A stretch of DNA of 64,000 nucleotides from Actinomycetes bacterium (GTDB lineage: Bacteria > Actinomycetota > Actinomycetes > Actinomycetales > Cellulomonadaceae): the NCBI GenBank assembly GCA_023461115.1, contig JAEWOA010000259.1, positions 1 through 64,000 on the forward strand. Reading direction: 5' to 3'. Below, in pieces: positions 1-7,345 of the stretch. The position numbers were made by a program, and so were the translations under genes. Position 1 is the first letter of the stretch. Each line of letters begins with the position of its first letter. The notes beneath the pieces were generated by a model. The model saw nothing but the letters and a program-made list of their open reading frames with translations, was not told the DNA's origin and made no database searches.

Positions 1-199
1 CGGTGCAGGCACGCCGAATGCCGGCACCGCCGCAGCAGGCCGCACGATCGATCGGAAGTCGTGTGCTTCCAGGTAGCGCAGGTCCTCGCTGATGTCGCCC
101 CAGGCGGCCGCGGGGGGGGGGGCCCCCCCCCCCCCCCCCCCCCCCCCGCGGCCCGTCCCCCGTCGCTCGCGACGAGCGCTGCCCCGAGGAGTTCTTGCG
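1..199. other. left edge, no secure gene; G/C homopolymer tract
   Basis: No complete gene is visible. On the minus strand, positions 113-1 read as an open frame of about 37 codons (GDISEDLRYLEAHDF and onward) that could be the tail of an unrecognised gene running off the window. A block of 11 G followed by 25 C occupies 112-147. The substrate-binding lipoprotein that normally precedes this kind of sugar permease pair is absent. The tract may therefore mark an assembly join or a recent rearrangement. Confidence 0.35.
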
Positions 200-1162
200 A
201 TGACCAGTGTCACGACGAAGGTCGCGGCGCCGATGCCGCCCCACCGGCGCCCCAGGCTCCGGCTGCGCGGCGAGCGCCCGCCCCGCCCGACGGACCGCGG
301 CTGGAAGATCACCCCCTGGCTGTTCCTCCTGGTGCCGCTGGTGCTGCTGGTGACATTCACGTACATCCCGGTCGTGAACATGTTCTGGTACTCGCTGACC
401 AGCTGGAACGGCATCAGCAAGACCAAGGACTACGTCGGCTTCGACAACTACGTCGAGGTGTTCACGCGGCCCGAGCTGTTCCGGGTGTTCTTCGTCAGCC
501 TGTACTACCTGGCCGCGTCGGTCGTGCAGATCACGCTCGCGCTGTACTTCGCCACGATCCTGAGCTTCTCCACGTGGTTCAAGAACCTGTTCAAAGGCAT
601 CTTGTTCTTCCCGTACCTCATCAACGGGGTCGCGGTCGCGTTCGTCTTCCTGTACTTCTTCCAGCCGGGCGGCACGCTGGACACGGTGCTGGGGATGTTC
701 GGGCTGCCGGACGGCTCCGCCCCGCATTGGCTGGGCGACCCGGACATCGTCAACTACTCGTTGGCCAGCACGTCGGTGTGGCGGTTCATGGGGCTGAACT
801 TCGTGCTGTTCCTCGGCGCGATCCAGTCCATCCCCGGCGGCATCTACGAGGCCGCCGAGCTCGACGGCGCGAATCGCTGGCAGCAGTTCCGGTACATCAT
901 CGCGCCTGGGATCAAGCCGATCATCAGCCTCTCGGCCATCCTCGCGATCTCCGGGAGCCTGTCCGTCTTCGAGATCCCCTTCGTCATGCTGGGCGGCGCC
1001 AACGGCTCCGCGACCTTCGTCATCCAGACCGTGAATCTGGCGTTCAAGTTCAACAAGGTCGGGCTCGCCTCGGCCATGGCCGTCGTGCTGCTCGTGATCA
1101 TCCTGATCGTCACGTGGATCCAGCGGAAGGTCGTCCCGGAAGAGCAGGTGAACCTCACGTGA
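200..1162 (+). CDS. sugar ABC transporter permease, MalF/UgpA-like
   Basis: Inner-membrane subunit of a carbohydrate ABC importer, 320 residues. The first membrane segment lies near residues 36-56. The cytoplasmic EAA loop that contacts the ATPase begins at residue 217 (EAAELDGAN). ATG 200 is chosen over an upstream in-frame start because gaggag at 186-191 is well placed and the upstream frame would read through the homopolymer tract. The stop overlaps the GTG of the second permease (GTGA). Next to a beta-mannosidase, the substrate is probably a mannoside or manno-oligosaccharide, which is inference from context. No ATPase gene is nearby, so a shared MsmX-type ATPase encoded elsewhere is likely. 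Confidence 0.9.
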   Translation: MTSVTTKVAAPMPPHRRPRLRLRGERPPRPTDRGWKITPWLFLLVPLVLLVTFTYIPVVNMFWYSLTSWNGISKTKDYVGFDNYVEVFTRPELFRVFFVSLYYLAASVVQITLALYFATILSFSTWFKNLFKGILFFPYLINGVAVAFVFLYFFQPGGTLDTVLGMFGLPDGSAPHWLGDPDIVNYSLASTSVWRFMGLNFVLFLGAIQSIPGGIYEAAELDGANRWQQFRYIIAPGIKPIISLSAILAISGSLSVFEIPFVMLGGANGSATFVIQTVNLAFKFNKVGLASAMAVVLLVIILIVTWIQRKVVPEEQVNLT

Positions 1163-1980
1163 TCCGCCGCACCGCCGCCCTCGGCAAGTACACGTCGCTC
1201 GTCCTGGCGAGCCTCGTCGCGCTGGTCCCGCTCGTCGTCGTGGTCTTCACGTCGCTCAAGTCCAAGCAGGACTACGCGACGAGCGGCCCGCTCGACCCGC
1301 CGCGCGGGCTGTCGTGGTCCAACTTCGTCGAGGCGTTCACGCGCGCCGACATGCTGCACGCGTTCTGGAACACCACGATCATCCTGGTGGTCTCGGTGAC
1401 CGGCACGATCGTCATCGGCACCATGGCCGCCTACGCGATCGACCGATTCCACTTCCGGTTCAAAGGGCTCGTCGTCGGGCTGTTCCTGACCGCCGCCCTG
1501 GTGCCCGCCGTGACCACGCAGGTCGCCACTTTCCAGGTGGTGAACTCGCTCGGGCTGTTCAACACCCGCATGGCGCCCATCGTGCTGTTCATGGGCACCG
1601 ACATCGTGTCCATCTACATCTTCGTGCAGTTCATGCGGTCGGTCCCGATCTCGCTCGACGAGGCCGCGACGCTCGACGGCGCCAACCACTTCACGATCTA
1701 CCGGCGCGTGATCTTCCCGCTCATGAAGCCCGCGATCGCGACCGTCGTCATCATCAAGGGAATCGCGATCTACAACGAGTTCTACATTCCCTTCCTCTAT
1801 ATGCCGTCGCGGGACCTGGGCGTCGTGTCCACCGCGCTGCAGCGGTTCAAGGGACCGCTCGGCGCGCAATGGAACATCCTCTCGGCAGGCGCGCTGATCG
1901 TGATCGCCCCGACCCTCGTCGTCTTCCTGCTGCTGCAGCGGCACATCTACAACGGGCTCGCCGCGGGCGCGGTCAAGTAG
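1159..1980 (+). CDS. sugar ABC transporter permease, MalG/UgpE-like
   Basis: Second permease of the importer, 273 residues. The N-terminal membrane segment follows a short basic start, and the EAA loop begins at residue 168 (EAATLDGAN). GTG 1159 overlaps the TGA of the first permease, so the two are probably translationally coupled and made in equal amounts. It is followed after 53 nt by the beta-mannosidase in the same orientation, consistent with one operon for uptake and cleavage. A very long in-frame extension upstream of 1159 is a shadow of the first permease. Confidence 0.9.
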   Translation: MIRRTAALGKYTSLVLASLVALVPLVVVVFTSLKSKQDYATSGPLDPPRGLSWSNFVEAFTRADMLHAFWNTTIILVVSVTGTIVIGTMAAYAIDRFHFRFKGLVVGLFLTAALVPAVTTQVATFQVVNSLGLFNTRMAPIVLFMGTDIVSIYIFVQFMRSVPISLDEAATLDGANHFTIYRRVIFPLMKPAIATVVIIKGIAIYNEFYIPFLYMPSRDLGVVSTALQRFKGPLGAQWNILSAGALIVIAPTLVVFLLLQRHIYNGLAAGAVK

Positions 1981-2033
1981 TCGGCCCCGGCCCACCCACC
2001 TTCAGCCACATGAACCACAGGAGCACCCCCACC

Positions 2034-4610
2034 ATGAACGCCCAGGACCTGCACGACGGCTGGACCTTGCGCGCGACCGCCGGGCCCGTCCCGGCCGAGC
2101 TCGCGGCGCGCCTCGTCGAGCAGACCGTCCCGGCCACCGTGCCGGGCACCACGCACACCGACCTGCTCGACGCGGGCCTCATCCCGGACCCCTACGTCGA
2201 CCAGGCCGAGGCCGAGCTCACCTGGATACACTCGGTCGACTGGGAGTACGCGCGCACGCTCACCGCGCACGCCCCCGCGGCCGACGAGCGGGTCGACCTC
2301 GTCTTCGACGGCCTCGACACGGTCGCCGAGATCCGGCTCGGCGGCGCCCTCGTCGGGAACACCGCCAACCAGCACCGCTCGTACCGGTTCGACGTGCGCG
2401 AGGTCCTGGCGTCGGCGGACGGCGAACCGCTCGCGCTGACCGTCGCGTTCCGCTCAGCCCTCGAGCACGCGCTCGCCGAGCGCGACCGGCTCGGGGCCCG
2501 CCCCGGCGCCTACCCGCACCCCCTCAACATGGTCCGCAAGATGGCCTGCTCGTTCGGCTGGGACTGGGGACCGGACCTGCAGACCGCGGGCATCTGGCGG
2601 CCGGTGCGGCTCGAGCGCTGGCGCACCGCGCGGATCGCGGGCGTCCGCCCGCTCGTCACGTTCGACGACGGCGCCGACCCCGCCAGCCCCGCGCGCGTCG
2701 CGGTCCACGTGGACGTGGAGCGCTCGTCGCTCGACGACTCGCCCGCGCTGCCCGTCGTCGTCACGCTCACCAGCCCGGGCACGGAGCACCTCACCCACGA
2801 CGAGCTCCACGACCTGCGCCGCGACGCCCCCCTCGTCGTGCGCGGCGTGATCCCCGCGGGCGCGGACAGCGCGGTGCTCGAGGTCGTCGTCGAGCGCCCC
2901 GAGCGCTGGTGGCCCGCGGGCCACGGCGCCCAGCCGCTCTACGGCCTGCGCGTCGCGCTCGGCGGCGACCGCGAGCTCGGGTCGTGGGAGCGCCGGATCG
3001 GGCTGCGCTCGGTCGCGCTCGACCGCGGCGACGACGAGCACGGCACCGCCTTCACGTTCGTCGTCAACGGCCGGCCCGTGTTCGTCAAGGGCGCCAACTG
3101 GATCCCCGACGACCACCTGCTCACGCGCATCACGCGCGAGCGCCTGGCCCGCCGCCTGGACCAGGCGACGGACGCGCACCTGAACCTGCTGCGCGTGTGG
3201 GGCGGCGGCATCTACGAGTCCGAGGACTTCTACGACCTGGCCGACGAGCGCGGGCTCATGGTGTGGCAGGACTTCCCGCTCGCCTGCTACGCGTACCCCG
3301 AGGAGGCGCCGCTCTGGGACGAGTTCGAGGCCGAGGCGCGCGAGCACGTGGCCCGCCTCTCGTCGCACGCCTCGCTCGTGCTGTGGAACGGCGGCAACGA
3401 GAACATCTGGGGCTTCGCCGACTGGGGCTGGCGCGAGGCGCTCGACGGCCGGACCTGGGGCGACGCGTACTACACGGACCTGTTCCCGCGGATCGTCGCC
3501 GAGCTCGACCCGACGCGGCCGTACTCCGACGGCAGCCCCTACTCCCCGGGCCACCCCGAGCTCCACCCCAACGACCCCGACCACGGCACCCACCACCAGT
3601 GGGAGGTCTGGAACCGGATCGACTACACGCACTACCGCGACGACGTGCCGCGCTTCTCCTCCGAGTTCGGCTTCCAGGGCCCGCCCACGTGGGCCACGTT
3701 GGAGCGCGCGGTCCGCAACCCCGACGGGGCGCCGCTCGCCAAGACGGACGCCGTCTGGCTCCTGCACCAGAAGGCCGACGACGGCAACGGCAAGCTCGAC
3801 CGCGGCCTCGAGCCGCACCTGGGCGTGCCCGAGGACTTCTCGGACTGGCACTGGGCCACCCAGCTCAACCAGGCGCGGGCCGTCGCGCACGCGATCGAGC
3901 ACTACCGGTCGTGGTGGCCGCGCACCGCTGGGTCGATCGTCTGGCAGCTCAACGACTGCTGGCCCGTGACCTCCTGGGCCGCCGTGGACGGCGACGAGCG
4001 CCCCAAGCCGCTGTGGTGGGCGCTGCGCGCCGCGTACGCGCCGCGGCTGCTGACCGTGGTCTCGCGCGACGGCCGCGAGGTGCTCGCAGTCGTCAACGAC
4101 ACGGCCGACGAGTGGGCCGGCGCCGTCGCCGTGTCCCGCACCGGGCTCTCGGGCGTCGTCGTCGCGACCGCCGCGCTGCCCGTGGCGGTCGGGCCGTGGT
4201 CCGTCGCGCTCGTCGAGCTCCCCGACGAGGTGCGGGTGCCCGACGACGCCGCGCATGAGGTGCTCGTCGCGACGCTGGCGTCCGACGACGTCCCGTTGCG
4301 GGCCGTCCACTGCTGGGTGGAGGACGTGGACCTCGACCTGTCCCCGGCGCCGCTCGAGGCGCGCGCCGAGCGGGTCGCCGACGGGTACGTGGTGCGGGTC
4401 GTGGCGCAGTCCCTCGTCAAGGACCTCGCGCTGCACGTCGACCGCCTAGACCCGGACGCGGCCGTGTCGTCGAGCCTGGTCACACTGCCCGCGGGTGAGG
4501 CCGCGACCCTCCACGTGCGGACCGCGGTGGACGGCCTGGAGGACGCGCTGGTCAGCGCGCCCGTGCTGCGGACCGCGAACGACGTGGTGCGGCTACGCTC
4601 CAACGCGTGA
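2034..4610 (+). CDS. GH2 beta-mannosidase
   Basis: Exo-acting glycoside hydrolase family 2 enzyme of 858 residues that releases mannose from the non-reducing end of beta-mannosides. No signal peptide is seen, so it is probably cytosolic and works on imported oligosaccharides. The acid/base Glu is residue 456 in the family motif WNGGNE and the nucleophile Glu is residue 544 in SEFGFQ. The LNDCWPVTSW signature near residue 640 also fits beta-mannosidase rather than beta-galactosidase. ATG 2034 is preferred over ATG 2010 because aggag at 2019-2023 precedes it. The stop overlaps the next GTG. Confidence 0.93.
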   Translation: MNAQDLHDGWTLRATAGPVPAELAARLVEQTVPATVPGTTHTDLLDAGLIPDPYVDQAEAELTWIHSVDWEYARTLTAHAPAADERVDLVFDGLDTVAEIRLGGALVGNTANQHRSYRFDVREVLASADGEPLALTVAFRSALEHALAERDRLGARPGAYPHPLNMVRKMACSFGWDWGPDLQTAGIWRPVRLERWRTARIAGVRPLVTFDDGADPASPARVAVHVDVERSSLDDSPALPVVVTLTSPGTEHLTHDELHDLRRDAPLVVRGVIPAGADSAVLEVVVERPERWWPAGHGAQPLYGLRVALGGDRELGSWERRIGLRSVALDRGDDEHGTAFTFVVNGRPVFVKGANWIPDDHLLTRITRERLARRLDQATDAHLNLLRVWGGGIYESEDFYDLADERGLMVWQDFPLACYAYPEEAPLWDEFEAEAREHVARLSSHASLVLWNGGNENIWGFADWGWREALDGRTWGDAYYTDLFPRIVAELDPTRPYSDGSPYSPGHPELHPNDPDHGTHHQWEVWNRIDYTHYRDDVPRFSSEFGFQGPPTWATLERAVRNPDGAPLAKTDAVWLLHQKADDGNGKLDRGLEPHLGVPEDFSDWHWATQLNQARAVAHAIEHYRSWWPRTAGSIVWQLNDCWPVTSWAAVDGDERPKPLWWALRAAYAPRLLTVVSRDGREVLAVVNDTADEWAGAVAVSRTGLSGVVVATAALPVAVGPWSVALVELPDEVRVPDDAAHEVLVATLASDDVPLRAVHCWVEDVDLDLSPAPLEARAERVADGYVVRVVAQSLVKDLALHVDRLDPDAAVSSSLVTLPAGEAATLHVRTAVDGLEDALVSAPVLRTANDVVRLRSNA

Positions 4611-5485
4611 GTCCAGACGCGCACGCCGACGTGCCCGCCGAGCTGCACCGTTCCGACGCCGTGGGCCTGGTGCTCGCGCGCCCGGCGCGGATGCTGGGCC
4701 ACGAGCCGTTCTTCGGGGAGCTCATCGGCGGCATCGAGTCGGTCCTCGCCACCGAGGACCGCTCGCTGCTGCTGCACGTCGTGCCGGACCACGCCGCCGA
4801 GATCGCCGCGTACCGGCGCTGGGCCGCCGGGTCCATGGTGGACGCGGTCGTCGTCGTCAACGTCGTCGACGACGACCCGCGCCTGCCCGTCCTCTCGTCG
4901 CTCGGCCTGCCTGCCGTGGTGGTGGGCGGGCCGCGCGGCGGCATGGAGTTCACCAACGTGTGGATCGACGACGAGCAGGCCATGCGGGACGCCGTGGCGT
5001 ACCTGGTCGGGCTCGGGCACTCGTCGCTCGCGCGTGTGTCCGGGCCCGTGTCGCTGCTGCACACCCGGGCCCGCACCGCCGGCTTCACCGCGCAGTGCGA
5101 CGCGCTGGCCGTGCGGGGCATCTCCGTGGAGGGCGACTACACCGAGGAGGCCGGCAAGCACGCGGTCCGCTCGCTGCTGGGCCGCCGCGACGCCCCGACC
5201 GCGATCATCTTCGACAACGACGTCATGGCCTTGGCGGCGCTGGGCGTCGCGCAGGAGATGGGCATCGCCGTGCCCGGGCGCCTCTCGCTGCTGGCCTGGG
5301 ACGACTCCGCGCTGTGCCGCCTGGCGTCCCCGCCGCTCTCGGCGATGGCCCTGGACGTCCACGGCATGGGCCAACAGGTGGGCACGTGCGTCCTGACCAC
5401 CCTGGCCGGCGGCCCACCCCGCCCCCACCAGGCCCCCACCCCCCGCCTCTCCGCCCGCGCCAGCACCTCCCCCCACCACCCATAA
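4607..5485 (+). CDS. LacI-type sugar-binding protein without HTH
   Basis: 292 residues with the ligand-binding core of LacI/GalR regulators: the strand SDAVGLVLARP near residue 17, FFGELIGGIE, the FDNDVMALAAL motif near residue 205, and the usual RASTS-like tail. The roughly 60-residue N-terminal helix-turn-helix and hinge are missing. The protein starts by GTGA overlap with beta-mannosidase, leaving no room for them, and I see no HTH in other frames. It has no signal peptide, so it is not an exported binding protein. It may be a cytosolic mannose/mannoside sensor working with another protein, or a decayed regulator. The last 30 codons are very C-rich. Confidence 0.75.
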   Translation: MSPDAHADVPAELHRSDAVGLVLARPARMLGHEPFFGELIGGIESVLATEDRSLLLHVVPDHAAEIAAYRRWAAGSMVDAVVVVNVVDDDPRLPVLSSLGLPAVVVGGPRGGMEFTNVWIDDEQAMRDAVAYLVGLGHSSLARVSGPVSLLHTRARTAGFTAQCDALAVRGISVEGDYTEEAGKHAVRSLLGRRDAPTAIIFDNDVMALAALGVAQEMGIAVPGRLSLLAWDDSALCRLASPPLSAMALDVHGMGQQVGTCVLTTLAGGPPRPHQAPTPRLSARASTSPHHP

Positions 5486-5496
5486 CCCCCCCCCCC
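5486..5496. repeat. C11 homopolymer directly after stop codon
   Basis: Eleven C residues follow the TAA of the LacI-like gene and lead into the 19-bp word array. With the C-rich, G-poor end of the gene (about 5400-5485) this could form a Rho-loading region, which is inference. Homopolymers of this length are also prone to sequencing error. Confidence 0.5.
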
Positions 5497-5558
5497 AGCC
5501 GCGAGCGTGCACTCCAGCCGTGAGCGTGCACTCCAGCCGCGAGCGTGCGATCCCCGGC
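5497..5558. repeat. 19-bp word array A
   Basis: Three direct copies of AGCCGYGAGCGTGCACTCC, with GAGCGTGC at 5503, 5522 and 5541, exactly 19 bp apart. The third copy diverges to GAGCGTGCGATCC. The same word appears at 53201-53287, and the divergent version appears in the hairpin at 53727-53790. No inverted copies are seen at this locus. Confidence 0.85.
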
Positions 5559-5616
5559 CCGTTCCGTCTCGAGTACGTCGGAGGGTTTCCAGTCGCGGGG
5601 CGCGGCGGCGCTGATC

Positions 5617-5622
5617 TAGCGT
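5617..5622 (+). promoter_or_regulatory. -10 box of leaderless LLM oxidoreductase gene
   Basis: TAGCGT ends 7 nt before ATG 5630. There is no ribosome binding site, so transcription probably starts at or next to the ATG. No clear -35 is seen. Confidence 0.55.
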
Positions 5623-5629
5623 CGATGAA

Positions 5630-6409
5630 ATGACTCGCCCCTTGCGCATCGGTGTCCAGCTCCAGCCCCAGCACGCCGACTACGGCCAGATCCGTGACGC
5701 GGTCCGCCGCGCGGAGGACCTGGGCGTGGACGTCGTCTTCAACTGGGACCACTTCTTCCCGCTCTACGGCGACGCGGACGGCAAGCACTACGAGTGCTGG
5801 ACCATGCTCGGCGCGTGGGCGGAGCAGACCAGCCGCGTCGAGATCGGCGCGCTCGTCACGTGCAACTCGTACCGCAACCCGGAGCTGCTCGCCGACATGG
5901 CCCGCACGGTCGACCACATCAGCGGCGGCCGCCTGATCCTGGGCATCGGCGCGGGCTGGTTCGAGAAGGACTACGACGAGTTCGGCTACGAGTTCGGCAC
6001 ACCCGGCACCCGGATCGCGGACCTCGCCGACGCGCTGCCCCGCATCAAGGCCCGCTGGGCCAAGTCCAACCCGGCGCCCACTCGCGACATCCCGGTCCTG
6101 ATCGGCGGGGGCGGCGAACGCAAGACGCTGCGGGTCGTGGCCGAGCACGCCGACGCGTGGCACTCGTTCGGCGACGTGGACACCCTGCGCCGCAAGAGCG
6201 CGATCCTCGACGAGCACGGCGCAGCGGTCGGACGGGACACCGCGACCCTGGTGGAGCGCTCGGTCGCGGTCTCGTCGCCGCCGCAGGCTGTCGGCGACGA
6301 CCTGCTCGCGGCCGGCGCCACCCTCCTCACGGTCAGCGCCAGCGGCCCGGACTACGACCTCTCCCTAGCGGCAGAGTGGGTCCACTGGCGCAACACCCGC
6401 CACCCGTAA
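5630..6409 (+). CDS. LLM-class F420-dependent oxidoreductase
   Basis: 259-residue member of the luciferase-like monooxygenase superfamily, expected to use reduced F420 or FMN on an unknown substrate. The N-terminal strand (LRIGVQLQPQHADY), GVDVVFNWDHFFPLYGDADG, the HISGGRLILGIGAGWFEKDY motif and the IPVLIGGGGERKTLR strand are typical of the actinobacterial TIGR03560-like branch. It is monocistronic with a leaderless-type start and converges on the methyltransferase at 6477. The physiological substrate cannot be read from the sequence. Confidence 0.85.
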   Translation: MTRPLRIGVQLQPQHADYGQIRDAVRRAEDLGVDVVFNWDHFFPLYGDADGKHYECWTMLGAWAEQTSRVEIGALVTCNSYRNPELLADMARTVDHISGGRLILGIGAGWFEKDYDEFGYEFGTPGTRIADLADALPRIKARWAKSNPAPTRDIPVLIGGGGERKTLRVVAEHADAWHSFGDVDTLRRKSAILDEHGAAVGRDTATLVERSVAVSSPPQAVGDDLLAAGATLLTVSASGPDYDLSLAAEWVHWRNTRHP

Positions 6410-6432
6410 CCCGCCCCCTCCCCACCCCGCGC

Positions 6433-6453
6433 GGGGGGGGGGGGGGGGGGGGG
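6433..6453. repeat. G21 homopolymer between convergent genes
   Basis: Twenty-one consecutive G follow a C-rich run (about 6413-6429) in the gap between two convergent genes. C-run and G-run could pair as a crude terminator hairpin. Length is uncertain because such runs are hard to sequence. Confidence 0.6.
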
Positions 6454-6476
6454 TTGTGGGTGGGTGCCAGGCGACT

Positions 6477-7205
6477 TCAAGGAGCCAGGCGGATTGCCCG
6501 GAGCACCGCGTCGTGCAGTGTGATCTCGCGGCCCTCGGCGTCGACGGCGGGGCGCGGGCGCGCCTCGGCGGTCACCACCTGCCACTCGTCGGCGGGCAGC
6601 CCCTCGACGAACTCCGCGGCGTCCGCGAACAGCTCGGGATGGTTCGGGCGGCCGACGGTCGTCTGCAGGTCCAGCGCGTGGTGCCCGACGATCAGCAGCG
6701 TGCCCCCGGGCGCGACCAGGCCGGCCAGGTTCGCCAGCCACGCGCCCCGCAGCTCGGGCGGCAGGTGCATGAACGCGGAGGTCACCAGGTCGTAGCCCGC
6801 GTCGTCGCGCCAGGTCACGGCGTCGTGCTCGACGGTCGTCACGAGCGCGCCGAGCCCCCGCGCGTCGGCGGCGTCCTGGCAGCGCCGGAGCGCGGTCGCG
6901 GACACGTCGAGCGCGACCACCGACCAGCCGCGTTGCGCGAGCCAGACGACGTCGCCGCCCTCACCCGCCGCGACATCGAGCGCGCGCCCCGGCGGCAAGT
7001 CCCCAACCTCGTCGACGACGACCTGGTTCGGTTTACCCGACCACACGGACTCCGACGCGGCGTACCGCTCCTCCCAGAAGGCGGGGTCGAGGATCCGGTC
7101 CACGCTGAACTCCTGCGCGCCCGGCGCCGGCTCGGCGTGGGCGTGGTGGTCCTCCACCCGCGCGCCCTCGTGGTGCTGGTGCTCGTCGTGAGCTGACTGG
7201 CTCAT
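6477..7205 (-). CDS. class I SAM-dependent methyltransferase
   Basis: 242-residue small-molecule or thiol-type methyltransferase. Motif I is LDVAAGEGGDVVWLA, followed by WSVVALDVSATALRR and the post-motif YDLVTSAFMHLPPE. The N-terminus is rich in His and acidic residues (HDEHQHHEGARVEDHH), which might bind metal. ATG 7205 is chosen because ggaggg lies just upstream; the frame extends further only as a shadow. It is divergent from the UvrA2-like gene. The substrate is unknown; the fold resembles tellurite-resistance (TehB-like) methyltransferases. Confidence 0.8.
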   Translation of the reverse strand: MSQSAHDEHQHHEGARVEDHHAHAEPAPGAQEFSVDRILDPAFWEERYAASESVWSGKPNQVVVDEVGDLPPGRALDVAAGEGGDVVWLAQRGWSVVALDVSATALRRCQDAADARGLGALVTTVEHDAVTWRDDAGYDLVTSAFMHLPPELRGAWLANLAGLVAPGGTLLIVGHHALDLQTTVGRPNHPELFADAAEFVEGLPADEWQVVTAEARPRPAVDAEGREITLHDAVLRAIRLAP

Positions 7206-7300
7206 GGCCCTCCGTTCGTCCGGGCCACTCTGCCACGGCGCATGGCCGCGCCCGCTGCGCGGAGTGTGGCGGCCGCCGGGGCCGTGTCGGTGGCGGCGTC

Positions 7301-7306
7301 TAGTCT
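7301..7306 (+). promoter_or_regulatory. probable -10 box of uvrA2-like gene
   Basis: TAGTCT lies about 40 nt before the ATG. Unlike many neighbours, this gene has a leader with a strong gaggagg site (7333-7339). Confidence 0.4.
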
Positions 7307-7345
7307 CGTCGGAGCGGCGCCGGCCGCGCGACGAGGAGGCCACGG

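Noticed and set aside
61..1158. Upstream extension of the second permease to one 639-residue protein
   Set aside because: Residues before 1159 are a frame-shifted reading of the first permease and the homopolymer tract.
5497..5558. CRISPR array
   Set aside because: The 19-bp units are directly adjacent with no unique spacers, and no cas genes are present.
2454..6217. Long minus-strand open frames opposite the mannosidase and LLM genes
   Set aside because: Shadow frames of well-supported plus-strand genes; composition is atypical of proteins.
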